A stretch of DNA of 64,000 nucleotides from PHAA01 sp963665865 (GTDB taxonomy: Bacteria > Bacillota > Syntrophomonadia > Syntrophomonadales > Syntrophomonadaceae): the NCBI GenBank assembly GCA_963665865.2, contig CAXXWF010000001.1:1674001-1738000 (forward strand). Direction: 5' to 3'. Shown here piece after piece: positions 16,964 through 25,606 of this stretch (positions are counted from its first letter, which is position 1; each line of letters opens with the position of its first letter). The notes under the pieces were generated by a model, which did no database searches, had not been told where the DNA came from, and saw only the letters and a list, made by a program, of their open reading frames with translations. Position numbers and translations under genes: made by a program.

Positions 16964-17842
16964 TTGATAGATCACAGGGGAAAAGTTGCTGTCATTACCG
17001 GAGCGGCTAGCGGACTGGGGTTGGGGATAGCTCGATCCTGTGCCTCTCGGGGGATGAAGCTGGCATTAGCTGATATTCAAGATTCCGAACTTGAAAGAAT
17101 TGCAGGGGAGATGCATAAAAAAGGTTTGGACGTATTGGCTCTGACCACTGACGTAGCTGAGGTTGATAATATGGAATGGCTGGCCCACCGGGTTTATCAA
17201 CGTTTTGGCGATGTACACTATCTGTTTAATAATGCGGGTGTTCTTGGTAAAACCTCCATGCTTGATGCAATGTTAAAGGATTGGGAATGGATCATTGGGG
17301 TAAATATGTGGGGAATTATACACGGGGTCAGGGCATTTGTTCCCCGAATGCTGGCTGGCGGAAAGGAGGGCCGCGTTATTAATATCGCCGGGGGAGCAGG
17401 ATTTTTATCCGCCCCCGGTCTGGGCATATACCGTATGACTAAACATGCTGTGGTGGCTTTGTCGGAATCTTTGTATCATGAACTCGCAATTATCGGATCC
17501 GATATAAAGGTATCCGTGGTTTCTCCAGCCTTTATCAAAACCGGTATAATGGGAGCGGAGAAGAACCGGCCATCCCGGCTGCAGAATATTGCCGGAACTC
17601 CAGTAAACAATCCGGGGGAAGAAGCGATATTGGGTTTCTTTAACCGGCAGGTAAATAACGGACCAGAGCCGGAGTCAATTGCTGAAGCTATCTGGGCAGG
17701 GATTGACAGCCAGAAGTTTTATATCTTTGCTCCCTCCCTGTCCGAGGATCTCTTTACCCGAAAGGCTATGCAACTCCGGTTTGATGCAATTATAGCCGAG
17801 GAAAACCCAGTTAACCCTTTTGTCGGCACCTCTTGTGACTAA
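16964..17842 (+). CDS. Short-chain dehydrogenase/reductase, catalytic Ser replaced
   Basis: A classical SDR of 292 residues. The Rossmann motif TGAASGLGLG is at 12-21, NNAG at 89-92, Asn114 in GVNMWG, and the YxxxK pair is Tyr156/Lys160 in IYRMTKHA. The usual catalytic Ser, 13 residues before the Tyr, is Gly143 here (INIAGGAG instead of INISSxAG). Either Ser149 substitutes or the activity is altered. Start is TTG 16964, eight bases after AGGTGAT. A TetR-type operator lies just upstream. The enzyme probably oxidises or reduces an alcohol/ketone in the island's pathway. Confidence 0.88.
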   Translation: MIDHRGKVAVITGAASGLGLGIARSCASRGMKLALADIQDSELERIAGEMHKKGLDVLALTTDVAEVDNMEWLAHRVYQRFGDVHYLFNNAGVLGKTSMLDAMLKDWEWIIGVNMWGIIHGVRAFVPRMLAGGKEGRVINIAGGAGFLSAPGLGIYRMTKHAVVALSESLYHELAIIGSDIKVSVVSPAFIKTGIMGAEKNRPSRLQNIAGTPVNNPGEEAILGFFNRQVNNGPEPESIAEAIWAGIDSQKFYIFAPSLSEDLFTRKAMQLRFDAIIAEENPVNPFVGTSCD

Positions 17843-17913
17843 CCTGGGTCTAGAGTCGATAACGAACAAACAGACTGGATTCTGAAATCACTGAGAAAGT
17901 TAGGAGGGTATGA

Positions 17914-18909
17914 ATGAAAGAGAATAAAGTCAGTTTTCCCGCATCGATAATAGCCTGGTGTCGAGCCTATCATGCGGTGCACGATGACCCCAAGATATTT
18001 GATGACTTTTTGGCTGATCACTTGCTTACAGAAGAGCAACGCAAATACTTCGACAAGATAACATTTAGGTCTATAAAGGTAACCTATTATTTAGGCTCCC
18101 GAAAGATTGTTCCCTCCATTATAAAGTTTTTACTTCCCCAACATATTAAACGTACTATAGAGGCTATTGGTCCCAAGGACTTGAACGTAATCTCCAGCCT
18201 ATCGTCGGCCTTGGATTGGTATATGCATGCTACCGGAGCTCCTGCATTGGCAGTTAGCAGGGCACGGTATACCGAAGACTGTCTAGGGGAGGCTGTCAAG
18301 ACGGGAGTCAAGCAGTACGTGATCTTGGGAGCGGGGATGGACACCTTTGCCTTCCGGTGCCCGGAACTGATGGAGAAGCTTCAGGTGTTTGAGGTGGACC
18401 ATCCGATTACCCAAGCTTTTAAACGACAACGCCTTGTCGAATTGGGTTGGGAGATTCCCAAGCAATTATATTTTGTTCCGGTAGATTTCACGCGCCAGAG
18501 ACTTGATGAAGCGCTTATGAATTCATCGTATGACCCGAAAGCCTTGGGTCTCTTTAACTGGCTGGGTGTCACCTACTACCTGCCCCGTGAAACTGTATTT
18601 AATACCCTGCGCACAGTTGCAAGTATGGCCCCCAAAGGCAGTACGATTATTTTTGATTACCTGGATACCGATGCATATGATCCAGCCAAAGTAGCTCCAC
18701 GGGGACAGTGGTTAAAGATGTCTCTAATAGGTGCGAAAGCGAAATCCGGGTTTGACCCGTCGACGTTGTCTCACGACCTTGCCACTTTAGGGCTGCGTTT
18801 TAAGGAGAATCTAAGCCCTTCAGACATTGAAGCACTCTACTTCCAGGGACACCCAGGCAACTACCATGCCCAGGAACATGCCCATTTTGCCTGTGCGGTG
18901 GTTGAATAG
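17914..18909 (+). CDS. Class I SAM methyltransferase, leucine carboxyl methyltransferase (PPM) type
   Basis: A 331-residue O-methyltransferase of the LCMT/PPM family, which methylates carboxyl groups or small molecules. The SAM motif YVILGAGMDTFAFR (135-148) and the following acidic VFEVDHPITQ are typical, with FNWLGVTYYLP and IIFDYLD further on. ATG 17914 follows AGGAGGGT. It lies 71 bases after the SDR and is probably co-transcribed. The C-terminal tail of a lost paralogue survives at 14592-14695. Confidence 0.9.
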   Translation: MKENKVSFPASIIAWCRAYHAVHDDPKIFDDFLADHLLTEEQRKYFDKITFRSIKVTYYLGSRKIVPSIIKFLLPQHIKRTIEAIGPKDLNVISSLSSALDWYMHATGAPALAVSRARYTEDCLGEAVKTGVKQYVILGAGMDTFAFRCPELMEKLQVFEVDHPITQAFKRQRLVELGWEIPKQLYFVPVDFTRQRLDEALMNSSYDPKALGLFNWLGVTYYLPRETVFNTLRTVASMAPKGSTIIFDYLDTDAYDPAKVAPRGQWLKMSLIGAKAKSGFDPSTLSHDLATLGLRFKENLSPSDIEALYFQGHPGNYHAQEHAHFACAVVE

Positions 18910-19033
18910 GCCAAGAGATCGATCTTCAATGGGAGCTAAACGATTAATGAATAACTGGAATGAGACACAATGACGCCAGCATGCCACTCTCTAAGTTTTG
19001 ATGCCTTATATTAATATGGAAAATCAATATGGG

Positions 19034-19057
19034 GATTCCAATAGGATTCTTGGAATC
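19034..19057. promoter_or_regulatory. Inverted repeat before the MATE gene
   Basis: GATTCCAA (19034-19041) and TTGGAATC (19050-19057) form a perfect eight-base repeat, 28 bases upstream of the MATE start. It has no T-run and so is not a terminator; a regulator site is possible. Confidence 0.35.
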
Positions 19058-19084
19058 TAGAAGCGATAAATCAGGGGGGATTCT

Positions 19085-20479
19085 ATGGAAGATAACGCGA
19101 ACCGTCTGGGCCAAGCAAAGATATCCAAATTACTCTGGCATTTTTCTCTGCCTGCTATAATAAGCACCGTGGCCAGTTCCATCTATGTCATCATAGATAG
19201 AATTTTCATAGGACAGGTGGTGGGTGCTGACGCAATTGCTGGCATGTCAGTCACGATGCCGATCTCCTGTATTATACTGGCATTTGGTATGTTGGTGGCA
19301 ATGGGTTCAGGTGCATTGGTTTCAATCCGCTTGGGAGAAAACAAGCGTGATGAAGCGGAAGTTGTTTTGGGCAATGCAGTGACTCTCGTATTTATAATTT
19401 CCATAGTTACCACCTGCTTGTTTTTGGTTTCTCTAAATAGAATACTAATTGTTTTCGGTGCTAGTCCTGCTATACTGCCATATGCGAGGGAGTTCATTCA
19501 AATCATTCTATTGGGATCAGTTTTCCAGTATATCGTATTTATCCTTCCAACTATGATGCGCGCAGAGGGCAATCCCCGTAAATCCATGAATATTACGTTA
19601 ATTAACGTAGGAGTGAACATTGTCCTTGACTATGTTTTTATATATCTTTTCGGTTGGGCGGTCAGAGGGGCTGCCATTGCAACCGTTATATCACAGGTTG
19701 TTTCTTCCACCTTGGTATTCCGACATTTTTGCGGCCCATACAGCCTGCTGCACCTCCGATTGATTAATTTGCGGCTTAGGCCGGAGATTGTTAAAAGAGT
19801 AGCAGCCATCGGCATGGCTCCATTTAGCATGCAATTGGCGGCTAGCGTGGTGATAACCTTGTACAACCAAAACCTGGCTCGCTATAGCGGCGATGTTGGC
19901 ATCGGAGCTTTCGGGATCATTAATTCCATTACCATGTTTTTGATTTTGCCCGTTATAGGCATTATTTTGGGGGCTCAGCCTATCATAGGGTTCAACTACG
20001 GGGCCAGGCTATACGATAGGGTAATCGAAGCTTTAAAGGACGTCATTTTAGCTGCAACTGTGATAACTAGCCTAGGCTTCATTATCTTGGAACTCTTTCC
20101 ACGACAGTTGTTAGGTGTTTTTACTAATGATACCGGTCTGCTAGACATCGGAACTCACGGTATGCGACTTATTATTATAATGCTGCCAGTAATTGGTTTT
20201 CAGATAGTGGGCAGCCACTTCTTCCAGGCAATCGGAAAGGCTGGCACCGCTTTAATGTTGGCTTTACTGCGCCAGGTGATCGTATTGATACCGGCCTTAA
20301 TAATTCTTCCCCGGTTCTTACAATTAAATGGTATCTGGATAGCCGGACCTATTGCTGATGGTCTGGCGGCCATTATTACAATATTGGTATTGTTGCCGGA
20401 AATCCAGACCCTTAAGAAGAAAGCCGCTTTGATAAATGCGAGTAAAGAAGTGAAAGAGGGTTCTGTTGTTTCGAATTGA
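19085..20479 (+). CDS. MATE-family multidrug/metabolite efflux protein
   Basis: A twelve-helix MATE antiporter of 464 residues, exporting drugs or metabolites in exchange for Na+ or H+. Typical features are LPAIISTVASSIYVIIDRIF at the N-terminus, the loop motif MRAEGNPRKSM after helix 4, and the second-half repeat GAQPIIGFNYGARLYDRV. ATG 19085 follows AGGGGGG. Its position after the TetR-led enzyme set makes it a candidate exporter for their product, though a 175-base spacer with its own inverted repeat suggests separate control. Confidence 0.9.
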   Translation: MEDNANRLGQAKISKLLWHFSLPAIISTVASSIYVIIDRIFIGQVVGADAIAGMSVTMPISCIILAFGMLVAMGSGALVSIRLGENKRDEAEVVLGNAVTLVFIISIVTTCLFLVSLNRILIVFGASPAILPYAREFIQIILLGSVFQYIVFILPTMMRAEGNPRKSMNITLINVGVNIVLDYVFIYLFGWAVRGAAIATVISQVVSSTLVFRHFCGPYSLLHLRLINLRLRPEIVKRVAAIGMAPFSMQLAASVVITLYNQNLARYSGDVGIGAFGIINSITMFLILPVIGIILGAQPIIGFNYGARLYDRVIEALKDVILAATVITSLGFIILELFPRQLLGVFTNDTGLLDIGTHGMRLIIIMLPVIGFQIVGSHFFQAIGKAGTALMLALLRQVIVLIPALIILPRFLQLNGIWIAGPIADGLAAIITILVLLPEIQTLKKKAALINASKEVKEGSVVSN

Positions 20480-20558
20480 ACAAGATCGTATTGGATTTCT
20501 TATGAGGTTAGTTTAGTACGGAATAATCTTATTATGTTATCTGAAAGGAGACTTATTG

Positions 20559-21899
20559 ATGAGTGATTTTAATTATGATTCATACTGCGGATTATATTGT
20601 GGGGCATGCTCCATCATAAAAGCTTACCAGTCCGGTATTAAAGACCCGTTCGCCTGTTTCTGGAGTGACGAAGCGGGTGCCGAACTGAAATGTCACGGTT
20701 GTAAAACTGATCAGGTTTTTCAAGGCGCTGCCGAGTTTGGCGGTTGTGCCAAGTGTGCGATCAGAGCTTGTGCCAGGGAAAAGGGTGTTGAACGCTGCCT
20801 AAGTTGCCCTGACTTTCCTTGCCAAAATTTTAATCCAGATACAGATATGGCAAAATACTTAATCGATAAACTACCCCATATGAGCATGATTGCGACTAAT
20901 TTACAAACCATTTTATGTGAGGGAGTAAATAATTGGCTTAAGCAGCAGGAGGCACAATGGAAATGTCCCGATTGCCAAACCGATTATACATGGTATGCCA
21001 CCAACTGTTCTAACTGCGGGAAGGTGCTGGGTGAGAGCAAGCCCTATAAAAATACTTTCGACAAGAGTGTTTTCCAAATGATGACACCGCCTGACCCGGA
21101 TAAACTCTTTAAACAAGAGGTAGTTTTTAAGCTTGGGGGAATGGAACGGATTGAGCCAATAAAAGACATTGTCTATACTGTTGAACAAGGAAACGAGTTG
21201 CTTCTAGATTTATATCTGCCTCAGGATCCATTACCTGACAAAAAACTACCGATTGTGGTACTTGTACACGGTGAAGCGCCGGTTCCGAATATAAAAGACG
21301 CAGGGCAATACACCTCCCTGGGCCAGATAATAGCGGCTTCAGGACTTGCGGCGGTTACCTTTAATCATCGTACATTGATGCAAGGCGCTGGGATAAAAGA
21401 CGTAACTGAAGACATCGAGAATCTTATAAATTATCTGATTGATAATGCTGATGAGCTGGGGATAGATGAAAACCAAATAGCCATCTGGTCATTTTCTATG
21501 GGCGTACCCTTTGGCCTATATACGGGAATGCATAACAATCCCGCCTATATCAAATGCCTGGTTGCATACTACGGTTTTTATGATTTTACGTCGTTATGTA
21601 ATTTGTTACGCAGAACCGATGAGGATGCTGAAGAATATTCACCGGTTCAGCTATTAAGTCAATACCAAGATAAAGTGGCTCCGATACTCGCTGCCCGCGC
21701 CGGTATGGACCAGATTCCGACAATTCTCAGCTCGCTTGCAAACTTTATCGGAGCAGCAACGACTAATAATATACATCTTGACGTTTATAATCATCCTACC
21801 GGAGTGCATGCCTTCGATTTGTATAATGACAATCCCAGAACACATGAAATAATTGAGAAAACCTTGGAGTTTTTAAAAAGGCATTTGTCTGCTCTTTAA
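20559..21899 (+). CDS. DUF3795 / zinc-ribbon / alpha-beta hydrolase fusion
   Basis: A three-part protein of about 447 residues. Residues 1-95 are Cys-rich and match DUF3795 (YCGLYCGAC, then CHGC, CAKC, CLSCPDFPC), probably binding metal. Residues 135-155 are a zinc ribbon (CPDC, CSNC). Residues about 195-446 form an alpha/beta hydrolase of the dienelactone hydrolase/S9 type, with VVLVHGEAP as oxyanion strand, the nucleophile elbow SFSMG around Ser313 (first Gly of GxSxG replaced by Ser) and the likely catalytic His in PTGVHAFDLYN. ATG 20559 follows AAAGGAG. The reaction is unknown; DUF3795 is usually stand-alone, so the fusion is unusual. Confidence 0.8.
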   Translation: MSDFNYDSYCGLYCGACSIIKAYQSGIKDPFACFWSDEAGAELKCHGCKTDQVFQGAAEFGGCAKCAIRACAREKGVERCLSCPDFPCQNFNPDTDMAKYLIDKLPHMSMIATNLQTILCEGVNNWLKQQEAQWKCPDCQTDYTWYATNCSNCGKVLGESKPYKNTFDKSVFQMMTPPDPDKLFKQEVVFKLGGMERIEPIKDIVYTVEQGNELLLDLYLPQDPLPDKKLPIVVLVHGEAPVPNIKDAGQYTSLGQIIAASGLAAVTFNHRTLMQGAGIKDVTEDIENLINYLIDNADELGIDENQIAIWSFSMGVPFGLYTGMHNNPAYIKCLVAYYGFYDFTSLCNLLRRTDEDAEEYSPVQLLSQYQDKVAPILAARAGMDQIPTILSSLANFIGAATTNNIHLDVYNHPTGVHAFDLYNDNPRTHEIIEKTLEFLKRHLSAL

Positions 21900-21923
21900 T
21901 ATTGCTGCTTTTTATTTAGCGCC

Positions 21924-21953
21924 TTTACTGCAATTAAGGCATTTGGTTATAAT
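21924..21953 (+). promoter_or_regulatory. Probable sigma-A promoter of the cyclophilin gene
   Basis: TTTACT, an 18-base spacer, and a perfect TATAAT (21948-21953), about 40 bases before the start codon. Confidence 0.5.
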
Positions 21954-21991
21954 AATATAAAATTTATAAATATATTGTGAGGTTCTAAATA

Positions 21992-22687
21992 ATGAAGAAG
22001 AATGTTTATACTATTTTAGCTGTATTCGTAGTTTTAGCGGCAGTGTGCGCCGGGGCGGCTGGGTGCAATAAGGCTCCTGCAAGCAAAGATACAAATATCA
22101 ATAGTCAAACCAATACTAATACTAGTGTAGATAAAACTTCGGTTGCGCAGCGCAATAATATGTATCCAAGCCCGCCGCCCATGAGTATTGATAAAAGTAA
22201 ACAATACAACGCGGTCGTCACAACCAGTCTGGGAACATTTAAAATCAAGTTGCTAAGCAATGACGCACCGATAACCGTAAACAATTTTGTATTCTTGGCC
22301 AAACAAGGCTTTTATAAAGGAATCACTTTTCATCGTATAATGAAAGAGTTTATGATTCAGACCGGAGATCCACTTGGTACTGGTACCGGTGGTCCAGGGT
22401 ATAAGTTTGCCGATGAATTACCCAATAAATTATCTTATGGTCCGGGTATTATTGCTATGGCCAACAGTGGTGCCAACACCAATGGAAGCCAATTCTTTAT
22501 CTGCACCGGAGAACAAGCGATAAATCTGAATAGCGCTCCAAATTACACTATTTTCGGCCAAGTGGTGGAGGGCATGGATGTAGTCCAAAAAATAGCCGCA
22601 GTTCCGGTTGGGGCCGACGCTAGAGGCGAACTAAGCAAACCGGTCAATGCTGTGTTAATTCAGGAGATAACTATTGCCGAGCAGTAG
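21992..22687 (+). CDS. Cyclophilin-type peptidyl-prolyl isomerase lipoprotein
   Basis: A 231-residue lipoprotein that speeds folding of exported proteins by prolyl isomerisation. The signal peptide ends in a lipobox (AAGC, Cys25) and a Ser/Thr/Asn-rich linker follows. The cyclophilin domain (about 65-228) has the active-site motifs FHRIMKEFMIQTGDP, then GTGGPGY, and IAMANSGANTNGSQFFI. It is monocistronic, with its own promoter and a strong terminator. Confidence 0.93.
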   Translation: MKKNVYTILAVFVVLAAVCAGAAGCNKAPASKDTNINSQTNTNTSVDKTSVAQRNNMYPSPPPMSIDKSKQYNAVVTTSLGTFKIKLLSNDAPITVNNFVFLAKQGFYKGITFHRIMKEFMIQTGDPLGTGTGGPGYKFADELPNKLSYGPGIIAMANSGANTNGSQFFICTGEQAINLNSAPNYTIFGQVVEGMDVVQKIAAVPVGADARGELSKPVNAVLIQEITIAEQ

Positions 22688-22715
22688 GCAGTATGGGTAT
22701 AAAGTTTCAAGATAT

Positions 22716-22756
22716 GGTGTAATTATTTTCGGTGCGAAAATAATTACACCTTTTTT
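22716..22756 (+). terminator. Rho-independent terminator after the cyclophilin gene
   Basis: A perfect 16-base stem, GGTGTAATTATTTTCG (22716-22731) and CGAAAATAATTACACC (22735-22750), with a three-base loop, followed by six T. The stop codon of the convergent helicase gene lies inside the right arm. Confidence 0.92.
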
Positions 22757-24183
22757 ACGTTGACCTTTTTTCCTTTTATAGGCACTGTCTGCAGTGCTTC
22801 TAGGACTAGGCTTCCTTTGTTTGCTAGAATATCTACATAGGTAAAGTTATCCTGTACATCGATAATCCCAATATCGCTGGCACTTATGGAATCAATATTG
22901 CTGATTGCCCCGAGGATATCACCGGGGCGCATTTTCTTTTTCTTGCCGGCATTAATCCTGATTCTCGTGATTTCATTCTTCAATTCAGCCCGGCGGAATC
23001 GAGTTGACATTTGCCTGGCCTCATATCCGGCTTGTACAATTGCCTTTACGTGCACAACTTCTCCAAGCGAGGAAATTGTCTTCTCTGGGATTTGATAACC
23101 CACATAGTCCTCAATCTCATGCAGCATTTTCATTTCATTTGGGGAAACGAGGGTAATTGCGACCCCGGGATTATCTATTCGTCCCGTCCTACCGATACGA
23201 TGAACATATTTCTCTTTTTCCACAGGAACATCATAATTTATAACCAGGCTAAGTTCTTCAATGTCAATTCCTCTGCCAGCCACGTCGGTAGCAATGAGAA
23301 ATGGAAATTCCCCGTTCTTAAAGCTCTGCATAGTAGCGAGACGATCTCTCTGCTCCATGCCGCCATGCAAGTCCCAGCAATTATATCCTTGCGCCTTCAT
23401 CCGCTGGCATAGTTGCTCTACCTTTTCTCGAGTATGACAGAAGACAATACAAGCCTCCGGCCCCTGGTTATCGATGATTTGATTCAAGCAATCAAATTTG
23501 TCATTCTCTTCCATACTATAATAATATTGCTCAATTCTGGCGGTGGTTGGATTCTTGGATGCTACTTCAATCCTCTCGGGACTCTGCATGTATTGAAAGC
23601 ATATTTCTTCAATTGCGTATGGCATGGTAGCGGAGAATAACATCGTAACCCGATTGTTCGGAATAAGCTGCAGAATAGTCTGAACCTGATCAATAAAGCC
23701 CATATTTAGCATTTCATCAGCCTCATCCAGAACCAGGTATTTGATCTCCGCTAAAGTAACATTGCCTCGCTGCAGGTGGTCTAATATCCTGCCCGGTGTT
23801 GCGACAATAACGTGGACCCGTTGGCGGAGCTGACTTTTTTGCACATATATGGGCTGCTGCCCATATATGGCGGCAACTCGGATACGACAAAACCGACCAA
23901 TATTGGCTATGTCCTCTTGGACTTGTACTGCTAATTCTCGCGTTGGAGTAAGCACTAATACCTGTGGGTTCTTTTGTTCCAAAACGATTTTGTTACAGAT
24001 CGGAATAGCAAAAGCAGCCGTCTTACCACTGCCTGTTTGAGCTTGGACAATGATATCCCTTCCTGCCAAAACAAGAGGGAGAACCTGTTCTTGGACCTCA
24101 GTGGGTTCTTTGTAGCCCATTTTTTTGAGGGAATGCAATATTTCTTGCGAAAGACCATACTGCTTAAATTCTATTTTATCCAT
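22744..24183 (-). CDS. dbpA: DEAD-box RNA helicase with DbpA-type RNA-binding domain
   Basis: An ATP-dependent RNA helicase of 479 residues. All motifs are present: Q motif (GYKEPTEVQEQ), AQTGSGKT, PTRELAVQ, TPGR, DEAD, SAT, and HRIGRTGR. The C-terminal 75 residues (RIRINAGKKKKMRPGDILGA and on) form the DbpA/YxiN-type RNA-recognition domain, which in relatives binds hairpin 92 of 23S rRNA, so a role in 50S ribosome assembly is likely. ATG 24183 follows GGAGG. The gene ends within the terminator hairpin of its convergent neighbour. Confidence 0.9.
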   Translation of the reverse strand: MDKIEFKQYGLSQEILHSLKKMGYKEPTEVQEQVLPLVLAGRDIIVQAQTGSGKTAAFAIPICNKIVLEQKNPQVLVLTPTRELAVQVQEDIANIGRFCRIRVAAIYGQQPIYVQKSQLRQRVHVIVATPGRILDHLQRGNVTLAEIKYLVLDEADEMLNMGFIDQVQTILQLIPNNRVTMLFSATMPYAIEEICFQYMQSPERIEVASKNPTTARIEQYYYSMEENDKFDCLNQIIDNQGPEACIVFCHTREKVEQLCQRMKAQGYNCWDLHGGMEQRDRLATMQSFKNGEFPFLIATDVAGRGIDIEELSLVINYDVPVEKEKYVHRIGRTGRIDNPGVAITLVSPNEMKMLHEIEDYVGYQIPEKTISSLGEVVHVKAIVQAGYEARQMSTRFRRAELKNEITRIRINAGKKKKMRPGDILGAISNIDSISASDIGIIDVQDNFTYVDILANKGSLVLEALQTVPIKGKKVNVKKV

Positions 24184-24430
24184 TTCATAATAGCCTCCAT
24201 CTTAAAATAACAGGTTGGTAATGTGCAGCGATTTAATACTAACAGAAACGAAGCAGGGTGAAAAAATTATTAAAAAATCCAGGTACATTTTTTAACTATA
24301 TCTGCCCAAGTTTATTCGTCCCATATTTCGCCATTTTAATTGTATTTACTGCAATATATGAAAAGAAGTATAGCCAAATAGATATTATAAGAGCTAGAAT
24401 TAAGCAAATAGGAAAATTAAAGGAGGGTAA

Positions 24431-25546
24431 ATGGTGAAAAGTAGGACAAGATTATTAGTATGGGGACTGCTGTTGGTGTTCGGATTATCGATGCTCGGTG
24501 GCTGCAGCAAGAAGCAGGAAACAGCGCCCACTCCCACCCCAGCCAAGGAGTTGCTGGTCGGATTTATTTATGTGGGCCCCCCGGGTGATGCGGGGTATAC
24601 TTATGCTCATGACCAAGGCCGTAAGTACCTGGAAGCAAATTTACCAGGTGTCAAGACTATCTATCAGGAAAATGTACCTGAAGGAGCGGACGCCGAAAGA
24701 GCTCTGAATGAATTGGCTCAAAAAGGATGCAAGCTTATTTTTGCAACCAGTTACGGGTACATGGACAGCGTCATTGAAGTTGCCAAGAAATATCCCGATG
24801 TGGTTTTTATGCATTGCTCCGGTTACAAACGGGCTGCTAACGTAGGCACCTATTTTGGCAGGGACTACCAGGCTCGCTATCTATCTGGTTTAATAGGAGG
24901 CAAGATGACCAAGTCAAATAAAATTGGCTATGTAGCTGCCTATCCGATCCCTGAAGTGGTGCGTTGCATAAATGCTTTCACGGTTGGAGTGCAAGAGGTT
25001 AATCCTAAAGCAACCGTCAAAGTTGTCTGGACCAATACATGGTATGATCCGGCTAAAGAAAAACAAGCGGCTTTAAGTCTAATTGAAGATGGCTGCGATC
25101 TTATAACTCAGAATCAGGACAGCTATGCTGCCCAACAAGCCGCCGAGGAGAAAGGGGTATTGGCCATAGGCTGCGACAGTGATATGCACAGTTTCGCCCC
25201 CAACGCCAATCTTACCTCGCCTATTTTCGACTGGGGTCCCTACTATGTTAAAGTGGCCTCGCAGGTTCAGAATGGAACCTGGAAGAGCTCAGATTATTGG
25301 GGAGGTCTGGAAGATGGCGTAGTTGCTTTAGCGCCTATTGCCGATAAAGTTCCTGCCGACGTGAAACAATTAGTCGCAGATAAAAACCAAGCACTCAAGG
25401 ATAAGAAATATGATGTATTCAAAGGGCCAATCTATGATCAAACTGGACAGGTTAAGATAGCAGAAGGCCAAACAATGACTGACGAGCAGTTGCTTAGTTT
25501 CGATTGGTTTGTAAAAGGGGTAATAGGTACCATTCCTAAACAGTAA
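24431..25546 (+). CDS. BMP-family nucleoside-binding lipoprotein of ABC importer
   Basis: The substrate-binding protein of a nucleoside ABC importer, 371 residues, of the BMP/PnrA/Med family. The lipobox is LGGC after a typical signal peptide. The mature part starts ELLVGFIYVGPPGDAGYTYA, a family signature that includes the residues gripping the nucleoside, followed by GRDYQARYLSGLIGG and GCDLITQNQDS. ATG 24431 follows AGGAGGG; GTG 24434 is adjacent. It heads an operon with the ATPase, two permeases and adenine deaminase, so purine nucleosides are the likely ligands. Confidence 0.93.
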   Translation: MVKSRTRLLVWGLLLVFGLSMLGGCSKKQETAPTPTPAKELLVGFIYVGPPGDAGYTYAHDQGRKYLEANLPGVKTIYQENVPEGADAERALNELAQKGCKLIFATSYGYMDSVIEVAKKYPDVVFMHCSGYKRAANVGTYFGRDYQARYLSGLIGGKMTKSNKIGYVAAYPIPEVVRCINAFTVGVQEVNPKATVKVVWTNTWYDPAKEKQAALSLIEDGCDLITQNQDSYAAQQAAEEKGVLAIGCDSDMHSFAPNANLTSPIFDWGPYYVKVASQVQNGTWKSSDYWGGLEDGVVALAPIADKVPADVKQLVADKNQALKDKKYDVFKGPIYDQTGQVKIAEGQTMTDEQLLSFDWFVKGVIGTIPKQ

Positions 25547-25568
25547 GATCGCATGAAAGGTGGTACGA

Positions 25569-25595
25569 GCAGGGGCAGTTGCAGGCTGCCCCTGC
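25569..25595 (+). terminator. Attenuator-like hairpin between binding protein and ATPase
   Basis: GCAGGGGCAG and CTGCCCCTGC form a perfect ten-base, very GC-rich stem with a seven-base loop, followed by TTTCATT. The T-run is short, so it may stop only part of transcription or protect the upstream mRNA. Either effect would give more binding protein than transporter, as is usual in such operons. Confidence 0.6.
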
Positions 25596-25606
25596 TTTCA
25601 TTAAAT

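Noticed and set aside
12347..20479. NRPS, PKS or RiPP biosynthetic cluster
   Set aside because: There is a condensation-like protein and tailoring enzymes but no adenylation, carrier, ketosynthase, precursor peptide or radical SAM gene.
24184..24430. Purine riboswitch before the nucleoside importer and adenine deaminase operon
   Set aside because: The leader is AT-rich and lacks the conserved three-way junction wording and any terminator/antiterminator pair.
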